In this document: piece by piece, positions 50,777-58,771 of the stretch
Numbering within the stretch: position 1 is the first letter of the stretch
How the letters are laid out: each line of letters begins with the position of its first letter
NCBI GenBank assembly: GCA_963744935.1
Contig: CAVUVM010000003.1
Span: 186,001 to 250,000, forward strand
Direction of reading: 5' to 3'
Source: Bog-473 sp963744935
Lineage (GTDB): Bacteria; Actinomycetota; Acidimicrobiia; Acidimicrobiales; RAAP-2
DNA length: 64,000 nucleotides
Position numbers and translations under genes: made by a program
The notes under the pieces: model-generated
What the model saw: the letters and a program-made list of their open reading frames with translations, nothing else
Told to the model about the DNA's origin: nothing
Database searches by the model: none

Positions 50777-51039
50777 CTGTCGCGGGGCAACCGAACCGCA
50801 ACCCAAAACGGCCTTCGTTGCGACAGCTGGTGTGCAGAGTACCGATCCATCAGTACAACAACCTCTTGGTGTGGTCGGTCAGAGGGGGGCGACCAAGTGA
50901 GTATCCGACGAAGGGGAACGGAAGCTCACGGGGGGAACACCAAGAGGAAGAAGCAGCGAAGAGGTGCGCCGGCCTTTTGAGACCGTCGGTCGGAGCGATC
51001 CGGGGGGAACAGACGACCCGGGCCGGCGCACCTTTCGCT
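50777..51039 (+). ncRNA. candidate multi-helix structured RNA, class unknown
   Basis: Five nested or adjacent helices are visible. CTGTCGC/GCGACAG is at 50777-50783 and 50820-50826. A 10-bp helix CCTCTTGGTG/CACCAAGAGG (50862-50871, 50938-50947) encloses TGGTCG/CGACCA (50872-50877, 50890-50895) and GTGAG/CTCAC (50897-50901, 50925-50929). A 19-bp stem with one bulged G follows (50955-50974 with 51021-51039). CGGGGGGAACA occurs twice, at 50929-50939 and 51001-51011. No protein frame is credible. Purine-rich loops favour the plus strand, reading toward the two-component genes. On the minus strand the C6 runs recall the actinobacterial 6C RNA. It does not show RNase P, tmRNA or SRP RNA signatures. 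Confidence 0.42.
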
Positions 51040-51297
51040 CGAAGTGCTGACACCCGATCGGGACTGTTGGTCTTCCTTCTGTCTCGGTTCGCGCCCAGAA
51101 GCACGTTGCCTTTGATCCGTGCTCATGGCGCCTGATTGATTCCTGCTGATATCGCCCGGTCGTGCCTGATCCGGCCTCGACGGGCCTCGTTTTCCCGAAC
51201 CGTCACCAATTTCGCCGCTGAACAGGCGGAATCGGGGGCAACATGGGTGACCTTTAATCCCATCCATTGCCTGTTTGCCCAGTACAGTTGCCTGTTG

Positions 51298-51999
51298 ATG
51301 CGTGACGGGCACATCTCCGTATTGGTCATCGAGGACGAGGCGGACATCCGACAGCTCCTCCGGACGCTGCTCGAACGGGCCGACTACACGGTCTCCGAGG
51401 CCATTGAGGGCCGGGATGGGGTACGGCAGTTTCACCAGGTCCACCCGGACATCGTGATTCTTGACGTGGGGCTCCCGGACCTGGACGGCTGGCAGGTGTT
51501 GGAGCGGATCCGGGACATGAGCGACACCACGCCCGTGCTCATGCTGACCGCCCTCGGGACCGAGCGTGACAAGGTGCGCGGCCTGAACGCCGGAGCGGAC
51601 GACTACATGACCAAGCCCTTTGGCAAGGCCGAGCTGCTTGCTCGCCTCGATGCAATCGGCCGCCGCCTGGTTACCAGCAAGGACCCCGTCACCACCTTCG
51701 ACGATGGGACGCTCCATGTGGACTTCGCACAGCGCGAAGTCCACGTCGACAGCCAGCAGGTCGTCCTCACCCCCACGGAGTACCGGCTCCTGACCACCCT
51801 CGTTCGCCACCAGGGTCAGGTGCTGTCCTCGGATCAGCTCATCGGTCTGGCCTGGGACGACCCGAGCGGCCTCGCCCCCTCCCGGGTCAAGTACGCCGTC
51901 CTGCGCCTGCGGCGCAAGTTGGGCTGGGATGAGGGCGACGACTCACCCCTCGAGACGGTGCGGGGTTTCGGATACCGGTACCGCTCGCGGCCACGGTGA
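51298..51999 (+). CDS. OmpR-family response regulator
   Basis: A 233-residue regulator: receiver domain (VLVIEDEADIRQLLRTLLE, phospho-Asp in VILDVGLPDLDGWQ, YMTKPFGKAELLARL) and a winged helix (VVLTPTEYRLLTTLVRHQGQVLSSDQLIGLAW, YAVLRLRRKLGW, VRGFGYRYR). The start is ATG 51298, though the frame is open further upstream. Its stop overlaps the kinase start (GTGA). It lies about 260 bases downstream of the candidate structured RNA, with an AT-richer gap (CTTTAATCCC) that could hold the promoter. Confidence 0.94.
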   Translation: MRDGHISVLVIEDEADIRQLLRTLLERADYTVSEAIEGRDGVRQFHQVHPDIVILDVGLPDLDGWQVLERIRDMSDTTPVLMLTALGTERDKVRGLNAGADDYMTKPFGKAELLARLDAIGRRLVTSKDPVTTFDDGTLHVDFAQREVHVDSQQVVLTPTEYRLLTTLVRHQGQVLSSDQLIGLAWDDPSGLAPSRVKYAVLRLRRKLGWDEGDDSPLETVRGFGYRYRSRPR

Positions 52000-53936
52000 G
52001 CGGAGCGCCCCAACCCCGACCCGACCCAACCGGGCGTCGCGAACCGCAGATGCCCGGAACCGCCCTGCCTATGGGTTTCACGGCCTCCATGCGCGTGCGC
52101 CTGCCCGTCTTCGCCTTGGTGGCCATCGGGACCGTCCTCATTGGCGTCATCCCGTTTCCCCATGGCGCCCGCCGCGAGATCTCCATTGCCGGCGTGCTCT
52201 TCTTCGTCCTCGTTGCCGCCGCCTTCCTGGTCCCGTGGGAGCGCCTGCCCGACTGGGCTTGGCTCATCATCCCCATCGGCTACATCGCCGTCATCGCCAT
52301 CATCCGCGACGCGCAGGGCGGCGCCGATTCGGGTCTCGTCGTCGTCTACTTGCTCCCCATCGTGTGGCTGTCGCTCTACGGCCGGCGGCTTCACCTGCTC
52401 GTCGGCCTGTTCTGCATGGACTTGGCGCTCTTGGTGCCGCTACTCATCGTCGGTTCGCCCAAGTACCCCACCATCGAGTGGCGCCAGGTTGCGGTGATGG
52501 CCACCGTCACGACGCTCGTCGCCTCGACCGTCTACACGATGGTCTCGCGCGACCGCGCCTACCTGAGCGACCTGGCCCAACAATCTCGCATCGCGCGGCG
52601 CAACGCGCGTGAAGCCGACTACGCCCGTGACCGCCTCGAGACCCTGCTCCGGGCCGCCACCGGCAGCGCGATCATGGGCGTCGACCCGGCCGGAACCGTG
52701 ACCTTTTTCTCCGCCGGCGCCGAACAGATGCTCGGCTACCGGGCGGCCGAGGTCGTGGGCATCCGTTCCATCGCTGACTTCATCGACCCGGCTCAGATCG
52801 ACCTGCGACGCCAGACCATCGACGCCATGCGCACTGCGCTCGAACCCATCGACGCCGAGGCGGCGGCGGAGGTTCCCTGGACCGCCACCCGCAAGGACGG
52901 CCAGCAGCGTCGCTGCGTGGTGCGCGTCCGCGCCCTGCCGGTCCCGTCAGGGGACGCCGGGTTCGACGACCTCGTGGACGATCTCGAGGGTCTCGATGCC
53001 GAGGCCGATCGCAGCATGGGGGCCCCCGTGCAGAGCCGGTACCCCCGGGCTGAGCTCGACGACGCGATGGCACCCTCGAACGGCGGCTACGTGGTGGTGG
53101 CGATCGACGTGACAGAACGTGAGGAGCTGGCGGCCGACCGAGAGCGGCTCTTCGCTATCCAAAAGGAAGTGACGCAGTCGCTCATCGAGCAGAACAACCG
53201 CTTGCGCGAGCTCACTCAGATGAAGGACGACGTCGTCGCCACCGTCTCGCACGAGCTGCGGACGCCGATCACCTCCATTCGGGGGTTCATCGAGCTCCTC
53301 CTCGACGCCTCCTCGGATCTGGGCGAGAGCCAGATCAGGATGCTCCAGACGATCGAGCGCAACGCCGAGCAGCTCCAGCGCGTCGCCGAGGACCTCCTCG
53401 CGGACCCGGGCGCTGGCCGCGGCCTGCGGGTCTCCTTCATCGGGCTCGACCTCCACCGCCTGGCCGAAGAGGCGGTCCACGCCATCCAGACCTCCGCCAC
53501 GGTGGCCGGGGTGCACCTGACCCTGGACCCGGGAGACGAAGTGCCGGTCTTCGGCGACCCGACCCGGCTGCACCAGCTGCTGGGCAATCTGCTCTCGAAC
53601 GCGATCAAGTTCTCGCCGCGCGGGGGGCGGGTCCAGGTCGTCGTCGACAACACCGACGCGTACGCCCGCGTCTCGGTGCACGACGAGGGCCCGGGCATCC
53701 CGCCAGGCGAGCGCGATCAGCTCTTCGAGCGCTTCTACCGGCTGGCCTCCTCCAATGAGGCGGGCGTGCCGGGCACCGGGCTGGGCCTTGCCATCGCCAA
53801 GTCGGTGGCCGAGGCCCACGAGGGATTCATGGACATCGTTGACACGCCGGGGTGGTCGACGACCTTCCGGGTCTTCTTGCCGTTGCGCACCACCGGTCGG
53901 GCTGGGTCCCAGAGCGACCGCGTCGCCACCTCGTAA
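51996..53936 (+). CDS. PAS-domain sensor histidine kinase
   Basis: Kinase of 646 residues. Five or six TM helices lie near residues 32-185 (VFALVAIGTVLIGVIPF, ISIAGVLFFVLVAAAFLVPW, LIIPIGYIAVIAII). A linker coiled coil follows (LAQQSRIARRNAREADYARDRLETLL), then a PAS domain (SAIMGVDPAGTVTFFSAGAEQMLGY), the H-box VATVSHELRTPITSIRGFIEL, and an ATPase domain (LLGNLLSNAIKFSPRGG, DEGPGIPPGERDQLFERFYR, GTGLGLAIAKSVAEAH). The multi-TM input resembles MASE-type sensors of small or membrane-soluble signals; the ligand is unknown. A strong palindromic hairpin overlaps its stop. Confidence 0.93.
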   Translation: MSGAPQPRPDPTGRREPQMPGTALPMGFTASMRVRLPVFALVAIGTVLIGVIPFPHGARREISIAGVLFFVLVAAAFLVPWERLPDWAWLIIPIGYIAVIAIIRDAQGGADSGLVVVYLLPIVWLSLYGRRLHLLVGLFCMDLALLVPLLIVGSPKYPTIEWRQVAVMATVTTLVASTVYTMVSRDRAYLSDLAQQSRIARRNAREADYARDRLETLLRAATGSAIMGVDPAGTVTFFSAGAEQMLGYRAAEVVGIRSIADFIDPAQIDLRRQTIDAMRTALEPIDAEAAAEVPWTATRKDGQQRRCVVRVRALPVPSGDAGFDDLVDDLEGLDAEADRSMGAPVQSRYPRAELDDAMAPSNGGYVVVAIDVTEREELAADRERLFAIQKEVTQSLIEQNNRLRELTQMKDDVVATVSHELRTPITSIRGFIELLLDASSDLGESQIRMLQTIERNAEQLQRVAEDLLADPGAGRGLRVSFIGLDLHRLAEEAVHAIQTSATVAGVHLTLDPGDEVPVFGDPTRLHQLLGNLLSNAIKFSPRGGRVQVVVDNTDAYARVSVHDEGPGIPPGERDQLFERFYRLASSNEAGVPGTGLGLAIAKSVAEAHEGFMDIVDTPGWSTTFRVFLPLRTTGRAGSQSDRVATS

Positions 53937-53964
53937 GGGCGGGCCCTGAGGCCCGCCCTTACGA
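53931..53964. terminator. 15-bp perfect palindromic hairpin, bidirectional
   Basis: TCGTAAGGGCGGGCC, a CTGA loop, and its exact complement. It includes the kinase stop codon (TAA at 53934) and stands 24 bases from the end of the convergent ABC exporter gene, so it can end transcription from both sides. There is no long T-run on either side. Confidence 0.7.
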
Positions 53965-53988
53965 CGGCGTTCGTGCCGTTCATGGAGT

Positions 53989-55787
53989 TCACGCCGCCAG
54001 AAACCCGCCCGACTGATGGGCCCACAGGCGCCCGTAGACGCCGGCGCCACCCAGGGAGAGCAGCTCGGCATGGGTACCCTGCTCGACCACGCGGCCATGG
54101 TCCATCACGACGATCCGGTCGAGCTTGGCGATGGTCGCGAGCCGGTGGGCCACCACCAACGCCGTCGTGCCCTCCATCAGGTGCCACAGCGCCCCTTGCA
54201 CCAGTGACTCCGACTCGGAGTCGAGCGCGGAGGTGGCCTCGTCGAGGACGAGCACCTTGGCGCCCTTGGCCATCGCCTGCGCGATGGCCACCCGCTGGCG
54301 CTGCCCACCCGAGAGCTTGAGCCCGCGCTCGCCCACCATGGTGTCGTAGCCCTCAGACAACCGTTCGACGAACTCATCCACGTAGGCGGCCCGACCCACC
54401 GTGCGCACGAGATCCATGTCGACACTGCCCCCGAGGTCGAGCCCGTAGCAGATGTTCTCCGCGATGGTGCGGTGCAGCATCTGGGGATCCTGTGGGACGT
54501 ACGCGATGTGGCGGCGCAGCGAGTGCTGCGTCACCTGCTCGATGTCCTGCCCGTCGATGGCGATGAGGCCGCCGTCGCGATCAGCCAACCGCAACAGCAG
54601 CTTGGTCAGCGTTGTCTTGCCCGAGCCCGAGGGGCCGACCAGCCCGACGTGCTCTCCTGGCTCGATGCGCAAGTCCAGCCCCTCGAACAGCGGCGCACGG
54701 GCCTGGTACCCGAAGCGCAGGTCGCGGAACTCGACCAGCCCGCTGGGCACCACCATCTCCGGTGCGCCCGGGACGTCGACGATGTCCGCGTCGGTGGCAG
54801 CGATGCCGGCGAACTTCGCGCAGCGCCCGACGGCGCGAGACATGAGCCGGATGAACTCGAAGGACTCCTCCAGGCTGGTCCCGACGAAGGTGGCGTAGAA
54901 CAGGACCAGGTAGACCACGCCCGCCGCCGCCACGTGGTGCAGCGCCAGCACGATCCCCACAGCGACCGCGGCCCAGTTGAAGAAGGCCATGGCCGACTCC
55001 ATCTGGAGCCTGGTGGAAGTGAAGACGCGCCGAGCCCGGAAGTCGGCCTTCAGGGAGTCGCCCACCAGCGCGTCGACGTGCACCATCTCACGGCCCTCGG
55101 CCGCTTGGGACCGGACCGTCGTCAGGTTGGCGATGGTGTCGGCGATGACCCCGGTGGCGCGGGAGTGGGCGTCGGAGAAGTCCTTCTCGGCGGCGACGAC
55201 CCGTCCCATGCGTCGATGGAGCACGCCGACGAACACGGCGACGAGGCTCGCCATCACGAGCGCCACCGGCCAGACCACGATGCCGAGGACGACGATCGCG
55301 CCGAGCGTGGTCACCGAGATCCGCAGGATCCCCCACACCATGGCGTCGATGAGCTCGACGAAGGCCCACGTCGAGGTCTCGAGCGTCGCGATGACCTCAC
55401 CCGAGGGCCGGTCGGTGTGCCAGGCGTGGCTGAGCCCGATCAGGTGCTCATACCCGTTCGTGATGGCGCGACCAAAGGAGCGCAGGGTCGCGCCCAATTG
55501 AGCCAGCCACCGATGCGTCCGAACGCCGTCGCGGCAGCCAGCACGAGGGCGTAGCCCACGATCAGGGGGACGAAGTCGTGCCAGTTGCCACCGTGAGGTC
55601 CCATGGTGGCGATGCGGCTCAAGAGCGAGGCAAAGATGAGCGGTGCCGCGACGGCGTTGGCCAGCGTGCCGAGCACGATGGCGGTGCAACTACCTGCGAA
55701 CGCGAGGCGGTCGGGCCGCATCTGGCGCAGGCAGTAGGCGAGCGTCTCCTTGTTGGATGCGTTTGGGAAGAGGGTGCGGTCACCCAT
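53989..55787 (-). CDS. ABC exporter (fused TM and ATPase), frame interrupted
   Basis: Type IV half-transporter. The N-terminus (LAYCLRQMRPDRLAFAGSCTAIVLGTLANAVAAPLIFASLLSRI, then FVPLIVGYALVLAAATAFGRIGGWLNW) is in the frame from 55787. Near 55480-55515 one base is missing and the remainder continues in another frame to 53989: GEVIATLETSTWAFVELIDAMVW and other TM helices, then the ATPase with Walker A LVGPSGSGKTTLTKL, Q-loop AYVPQDPQMLHRTI, signature LSGGQRQRVAIAQAMA, Walker B VLVLDEATSALDSESE and H-loop VAHRLATI. It probably pumps lipids or drugs as a homodimer. It converges on the adjacent two-component system. Confidence 0.88.
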
Positions 55788-56305
55788 GGCTCTCTCCAGG
55801 TGTGTTGGTCATGTTCGTGGTCGTGGTTGTCTTGGTCGCGTGTGTCGATTCGACGGAGGGGGTGGGGCCTGTCGCTCGCCGGGCGGCGAACCTCACGGAG
55901 ACTGCAGAGGCAGCGCGGGCACAGCGCCGCCACGAGCCGCTCAGGCGGAGGAGTTGGGTCGGGCGATTCGCCGGCGCACCAAGGGCCTTCGCCCGATCGG
56001 TGGGCCTCGCGGCCCTGCGGAGTCGGGGCGGTCAGCCCGCTTCGAGGTGTCGGGCCGGCGTCAGTGGCCCGTAGGGCGGAAGGTGGGCCCGATGATCCGG
56101 GGCCTCCCACACACCACACCAACGGTGAAGGCGGACGGCAGGAGCACATCGGCGCGCGCGCTCGTGGGCCGACGCGTCATCTTTCCTGCCATCTCGTCAC
56201 CTCGTTTGCGTCTCGTGGTGCAACCCCGCCACGGTAGCCCATAGAGGCCCCCACATGGGGCAAGACAATGGATCGCAGCGCGCCGGCGGGGGGACGGACC
56301 GACCC
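55788..56305. other. intergenic stretch between ABC exporter and ruvB
   Basis: About 520 bases with no conserved gene that I recognise. The only plausible coding element is a 43-residue minus-strand frame at 56061-56192, listed separately. The exporter promoter should lie near 55790-55900. Confidence 0.4.
56061..56192 (-). CDS. possible 43-residue small protein
   Basis: ATG at 56192 preceded by GAGGTG-type Shine-Dalgarno sequence, encoding a short basic peptide (MAGKMTRRPTSARADVLLPS...) ending in FRPTGH. It lies between the exporter and ruvB on the same strand as both. No family is recognised and the length gives little statistical support, so it may be chance. Confidence 0.22.
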   Translation of the reverse strand: MAGKMTRRPTSARADVLLPSAFTVGVVCGRPRIIGPTFRPTGH

Positions 56306-57472
56306 TCAGAACAGCGGCTGCGTGTTCGTTGCGTTCGGCGGCGTGACCGGCGGGCCTTCGTAGCCCAGATGGGCCCACGCCCGAGTCGTCGGCACCCGCC
56401 CCCGGGCGGTGCGCTGGATCAGGCCGCTCTGCAGCAGGAACGGCTCGTAGGCATCCTCGATCGTGTCGGGCTCCTCCCCGACGCACTGCGCCAGGGTCGT
56501 GAGCCCCACCGGCTGTCCGGCGAAGCGACCGCACAGGGTGGTGAGGATGGATCGGTCCACCTTGTCGAGCCCGAGCGCGTCGACCCCGAAGAGTTCGAGG
56601 CCCTCATTGGCCGTGGCGCCGTCGATGAAGCCTTCGCCGCGCACCTCGGCGAAGTCGCGCACCCGGCGCAGCAAGCGGTTGGCAACCCTGGGCGTGCCTC
56701 GGGACCTCTCCGAGATCCGGATCGCTCCTTCCCGGTCGATCCGCACCTTCAAGATCCGGGCCGAGCGCTCCACGATGGCCCGCAGGTCCGACGGTTCGTA
56801 GAGGTCGAGACGCCCCACGAACCCGAAGCGGTCCCGCAACGGACCCGAGACGAGGCCGGTGCGCGTCGTGGCACCGACCAGCGTGAATTTCGGGAGCTCC
56901 AGCCGTATGGATCGTGCCGTCGGACCCTTGCCGATGAGGATGTCGAGACGCCCGTCCTCCATGGCGGAGTACAGCATCTCTTCGACCGAGCGGTGCAGTC
57001 GGTGGATCTCGTCGATGAAGAGCACGTCGCCGTCCTGGAGATCGGTCAGCAGTGCGGCGAGGTCGCCGGCCCGGGTCAGGACGGGGCCGGCGGTGATGCG
57101 GAACCCAGCGCCCATCTCGGCCGCCACGATCCCCGCCAGCGAAGTCTTGCCCAGCCCGGGCGGCCCACCGAAGAGGATGTGGTCGACCGGCTGGTGCCGC
57201 TGCCGTGCCGCCTGCAGCACGATCCCGAGATGCTCGACCAGCTCCGGTTGTCCGACGAACTCGGTGAGCGTCCGCGGGCGCAACCCGACTTCTTCGCGCT
57301 CCTCGTCGCTCGACGAGGCGGCGGGGTCCACAACGCGCTCGTCGGCGGCGAGCGCCTCGAACTCGTCGGCCTCGCTCGGAGCGCCGTCAGCGCCCCCGAC
57401 GACAGCTCCGGCGCCGGCGCTGTCGGCCTCCGCGTCGAGGGCCAGGACCTCCCGGCGCGCCCGTGGGCTCAC
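56306..57472 (-). CDS. ruvB: Holliday junction branch migration helicase RuvB
   Basis: AAA+ motor of 388 residues with a ~55-residue Ala/Glu-rich lead. Walker A in ILFGGPPGLGKTSLAGIVA, Walker B in VLFIDEIHRLHRSVEEML, sensor 1 LVGATTRTGLVSGPLRDRFGF, arginine finger region SRGTPRVANRLLRRVRDF, and a C-terminal winged helix (LTTLAQCVGEEPDTIEDAYEPFLLQSGLIQRTARGR). It starts at 57472 (GTG) overlapping the ruvA stop. Confidence 0.97.
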   Translation of the reverse strand: MSPRARREVLALDAEADSAGAGAVVGGADGAPSEADEFEALAADERVVDPAASSSDEEREEVGLRPRTLTEFVGQPELVEHLGIVLQAARQRHQPVDHILFGGPPGLGKTSLAGIVAAEMGAGFRITAGPVLTRAGDLAALLTDLQDGDVLFIDEIHRLHRSVEEMLYSAMEDGRLDILIGKGPTARSIRLELPKFTLVGATTRTGLVSGPLRDRFGFVGRLDLYEPSDLRAIVERSARILKVRIDREGAIRISERSRGTPRVANRLLRRVRDFAEVRGEGFIDGATANEGLELFGVDALGLDKVDRSILTTLCGRFAGQPVGLTTLAQCVGEEPDTIEDAYEPFLLQSGLIQRTARGRVPTTRAWAHLGYEGPPVTPPNATNTQPLF

Positions 57473-58104
57473 CGGCTGGCCAGCTCGCGCAACGCCAGGC
57501 GCAGCATCTCTTCCACGCCGACATCGTCGCGTAGGCCGTCGAGCGCACCGCGGATCTCGTCGGGGGCGTAGCCCAGCTCGCTCAACGCCGCGCGTGCCTC
57601 GGCCCGCGAGGTACGGGTCCCCCGCACGGCCTCGCCACCGTCGCCTCCCACCATCACACCGACTCGGTCCAAGGACAGGTCGGGCAGGTCCAGACGGCTC
57701 TTCAACTCGATGAGCAGGCGGGCTGCGGTTTTACGACCCACCCCCGGCACCGAGCACAACGTCTCGAGATCGTCCTCCAGCACTGCCGTCGACAGCGCCG
57801 CCGGCGACAGACTCGCCATGATGGCCAACGCCAAGGCCGGCCCCACACCGTGGGAGGCCAGCAACACCTCGAAGCAGCGGCGCTCGTCGTCGTGCACGAA
57901 GCCGTAGAGCACGATGGCGTCCTCGCGCACGTGTGTATGCACGAACAGCGTCGCCTCCGAGCCCGCCGAGCCCGCCGAGCCCGCCACCAACGCAGCCGCC
58001 GTCGCGGGCGTCACCGTCACCCGGTAGCCCACGCCCGCCACGTCGATGATCACCTCGCCTTCCCCCGTTCTCACCACGACGTGCCCGCGCAGCAGACCGA
58101 TCAC
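57469..58104 (-). CDS. ruvA: Holliday junction branch migration complex subunit RuvA
   Basis: DNA-binding tetramer subunit of 211 residues. OB-fold start MIGLLRGHVVVRTGEGEVIIDVAGVGYRV, LFVHTHVREDAIVLYGF, the helix-hairpin-helix LCSVPGVGRKTAARLLIELK, and a C-terminal RuvB-binding domain (EARAALSELGYAPDEIRGALDGL). A short Ser-Ala-Gly run in the OB domain (GSAGSAGSEA) comes from a 9-base tandem repeat. Confidence 0.96.
   Translation of the reverse strand: MIGLLRGHVVVRTGEGEVIIDVAGVGYRVTVTPATAAALVAGSAGSAGSEATLFVHTHVREDAIVLYGFVHDDERRCFEVLLASHGVGPALALAIMASLSPAALSTAVLEDDLETLCSVPGVGRKTAARLLIELKSRLDLPDLSLDRVGVMVGGDGGEAVRGTRTSRAEARAALSELGYAPDEIRGALDGLRDDVGVEEMLRLALRELASR
57959..57985. repeat. 9-bp tandem repeat inside ruvA
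   Basis: Three exact copies of GAGCCCGCC encode Gly-Ser-Ala-type residues in a loop of the RuvA OB domain. It resembles the repeat at the end of aspS. Confidence 0.6.
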
Positions 58105-58114
58105 CGCACACTCC

Positions 58115-58639
58115 TCATCTCGAGACGTCCCTTCCGATCAACGCGGCGTCGACGGCGCGCCGCAGCGGCACCGTGGTCAGGTGGCAGATCGCCAACGCCA
58201 GCGCGTCGGCCACGTCGGGCGGTCCGTCCACCGCACCCAACCCGAGCACCTGGGCGACCATCCGCTGCACCTGCTCCTTGGTGGCGGCGCCGTAGCCGAC
58301 GAGCCCCTGCTTCACCTCGTTGGCCGTGTACTGGGCCACTTCGCACCCGGCCTCCGCCGCCGCCAACAACGCCAAGCCGCTGGCCTGGCCGACCGACATG
58401 GCCGTCTTCGCGTTGACCTGGAAGAAGACACGCTCGACCACCACCGCCTCGGGCGCCAGCTCGGCCACGAGCGCTCCCAGCTCGATATGCAGCACCAGCA
58501 ACCGCTCCGCCAGCGGCGCCGCCGGGTCGGTCTCGAGCACCCCGGCCGCCCGGGCCCGCAGCCGCGAGTCGCCCTCGCCCCGCCCGACCAACCCGTAGCC
58601 ACAGCGGGACAGGCCGGGGTCGATGCCCAATACGAACAT
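58115..58639 (-). CDS. ruvC: crossover junction endodeoxyribonuclease RuvC
   Basis: Resolvase of 174 residues that cuts Holliday junctions. Catalytic acids are visible in VLGIDPGLSRCGYGL (Asp), VVVERVFFQVNAKTAMSVGQASG (Glu) and PPDVADALALAICHL (Asp pair). ATG start at 58639. It is followed 10 bases later by ruvA, and preceded by yebC with a 130-base gap; the yebC-ruvC-ruvA-ruvB order is typical. Confidence 0.96.
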   Translation of the reverse strand: MFVLGIDPGLSRCGYGLVGRGEGDSRLRARAAGVLETDPAAPLAERLLVLHIELGALVAELAPEAVVVERVFFQVNAKTAMSVGQASGLALLAAAEAGCEVAQYTANEVKQGLVGYGAATKEQVQRMVAQVLGLGAVDGPPDVADALALAICHLTTVPLRRAVDAALIGRDVSR

Positions 58640-58756
58640 GCGTTCGTAGGTTAGTAGTGCGCGATGTGCAGGACGCGGATGTGGGCCTGGCCGCCGCGCC
58701 TGTGCCGCCGCGCCGATTCCGGCGGACCGGATCGGTGACTCCCCTGATCAGGCCGT

Positions 58757-58771
58757 GATCGGGCCCCGATC
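58757..58771 (-). terminator. GC palindrome at the yebC stop
   Basis: GATCGGG-C-CCCGATC overlaps the yebC stop codon, and a further TGATCAGG repeat follows. It may form a hairpin between yebC and ruvC, partly ending or pausing transcription. No T-run. Confidence 0.35.

Noticed and set aside
50862..51039. RNase P RNA, tmRNA or SRP RNA identity for the structured stretch
   Set aside because: The conserved GAGGAAAGTCC, tag-frame plus tRNA-like end, and GGAAGGAAGCAGCC signatures of these RNAs are all absent.
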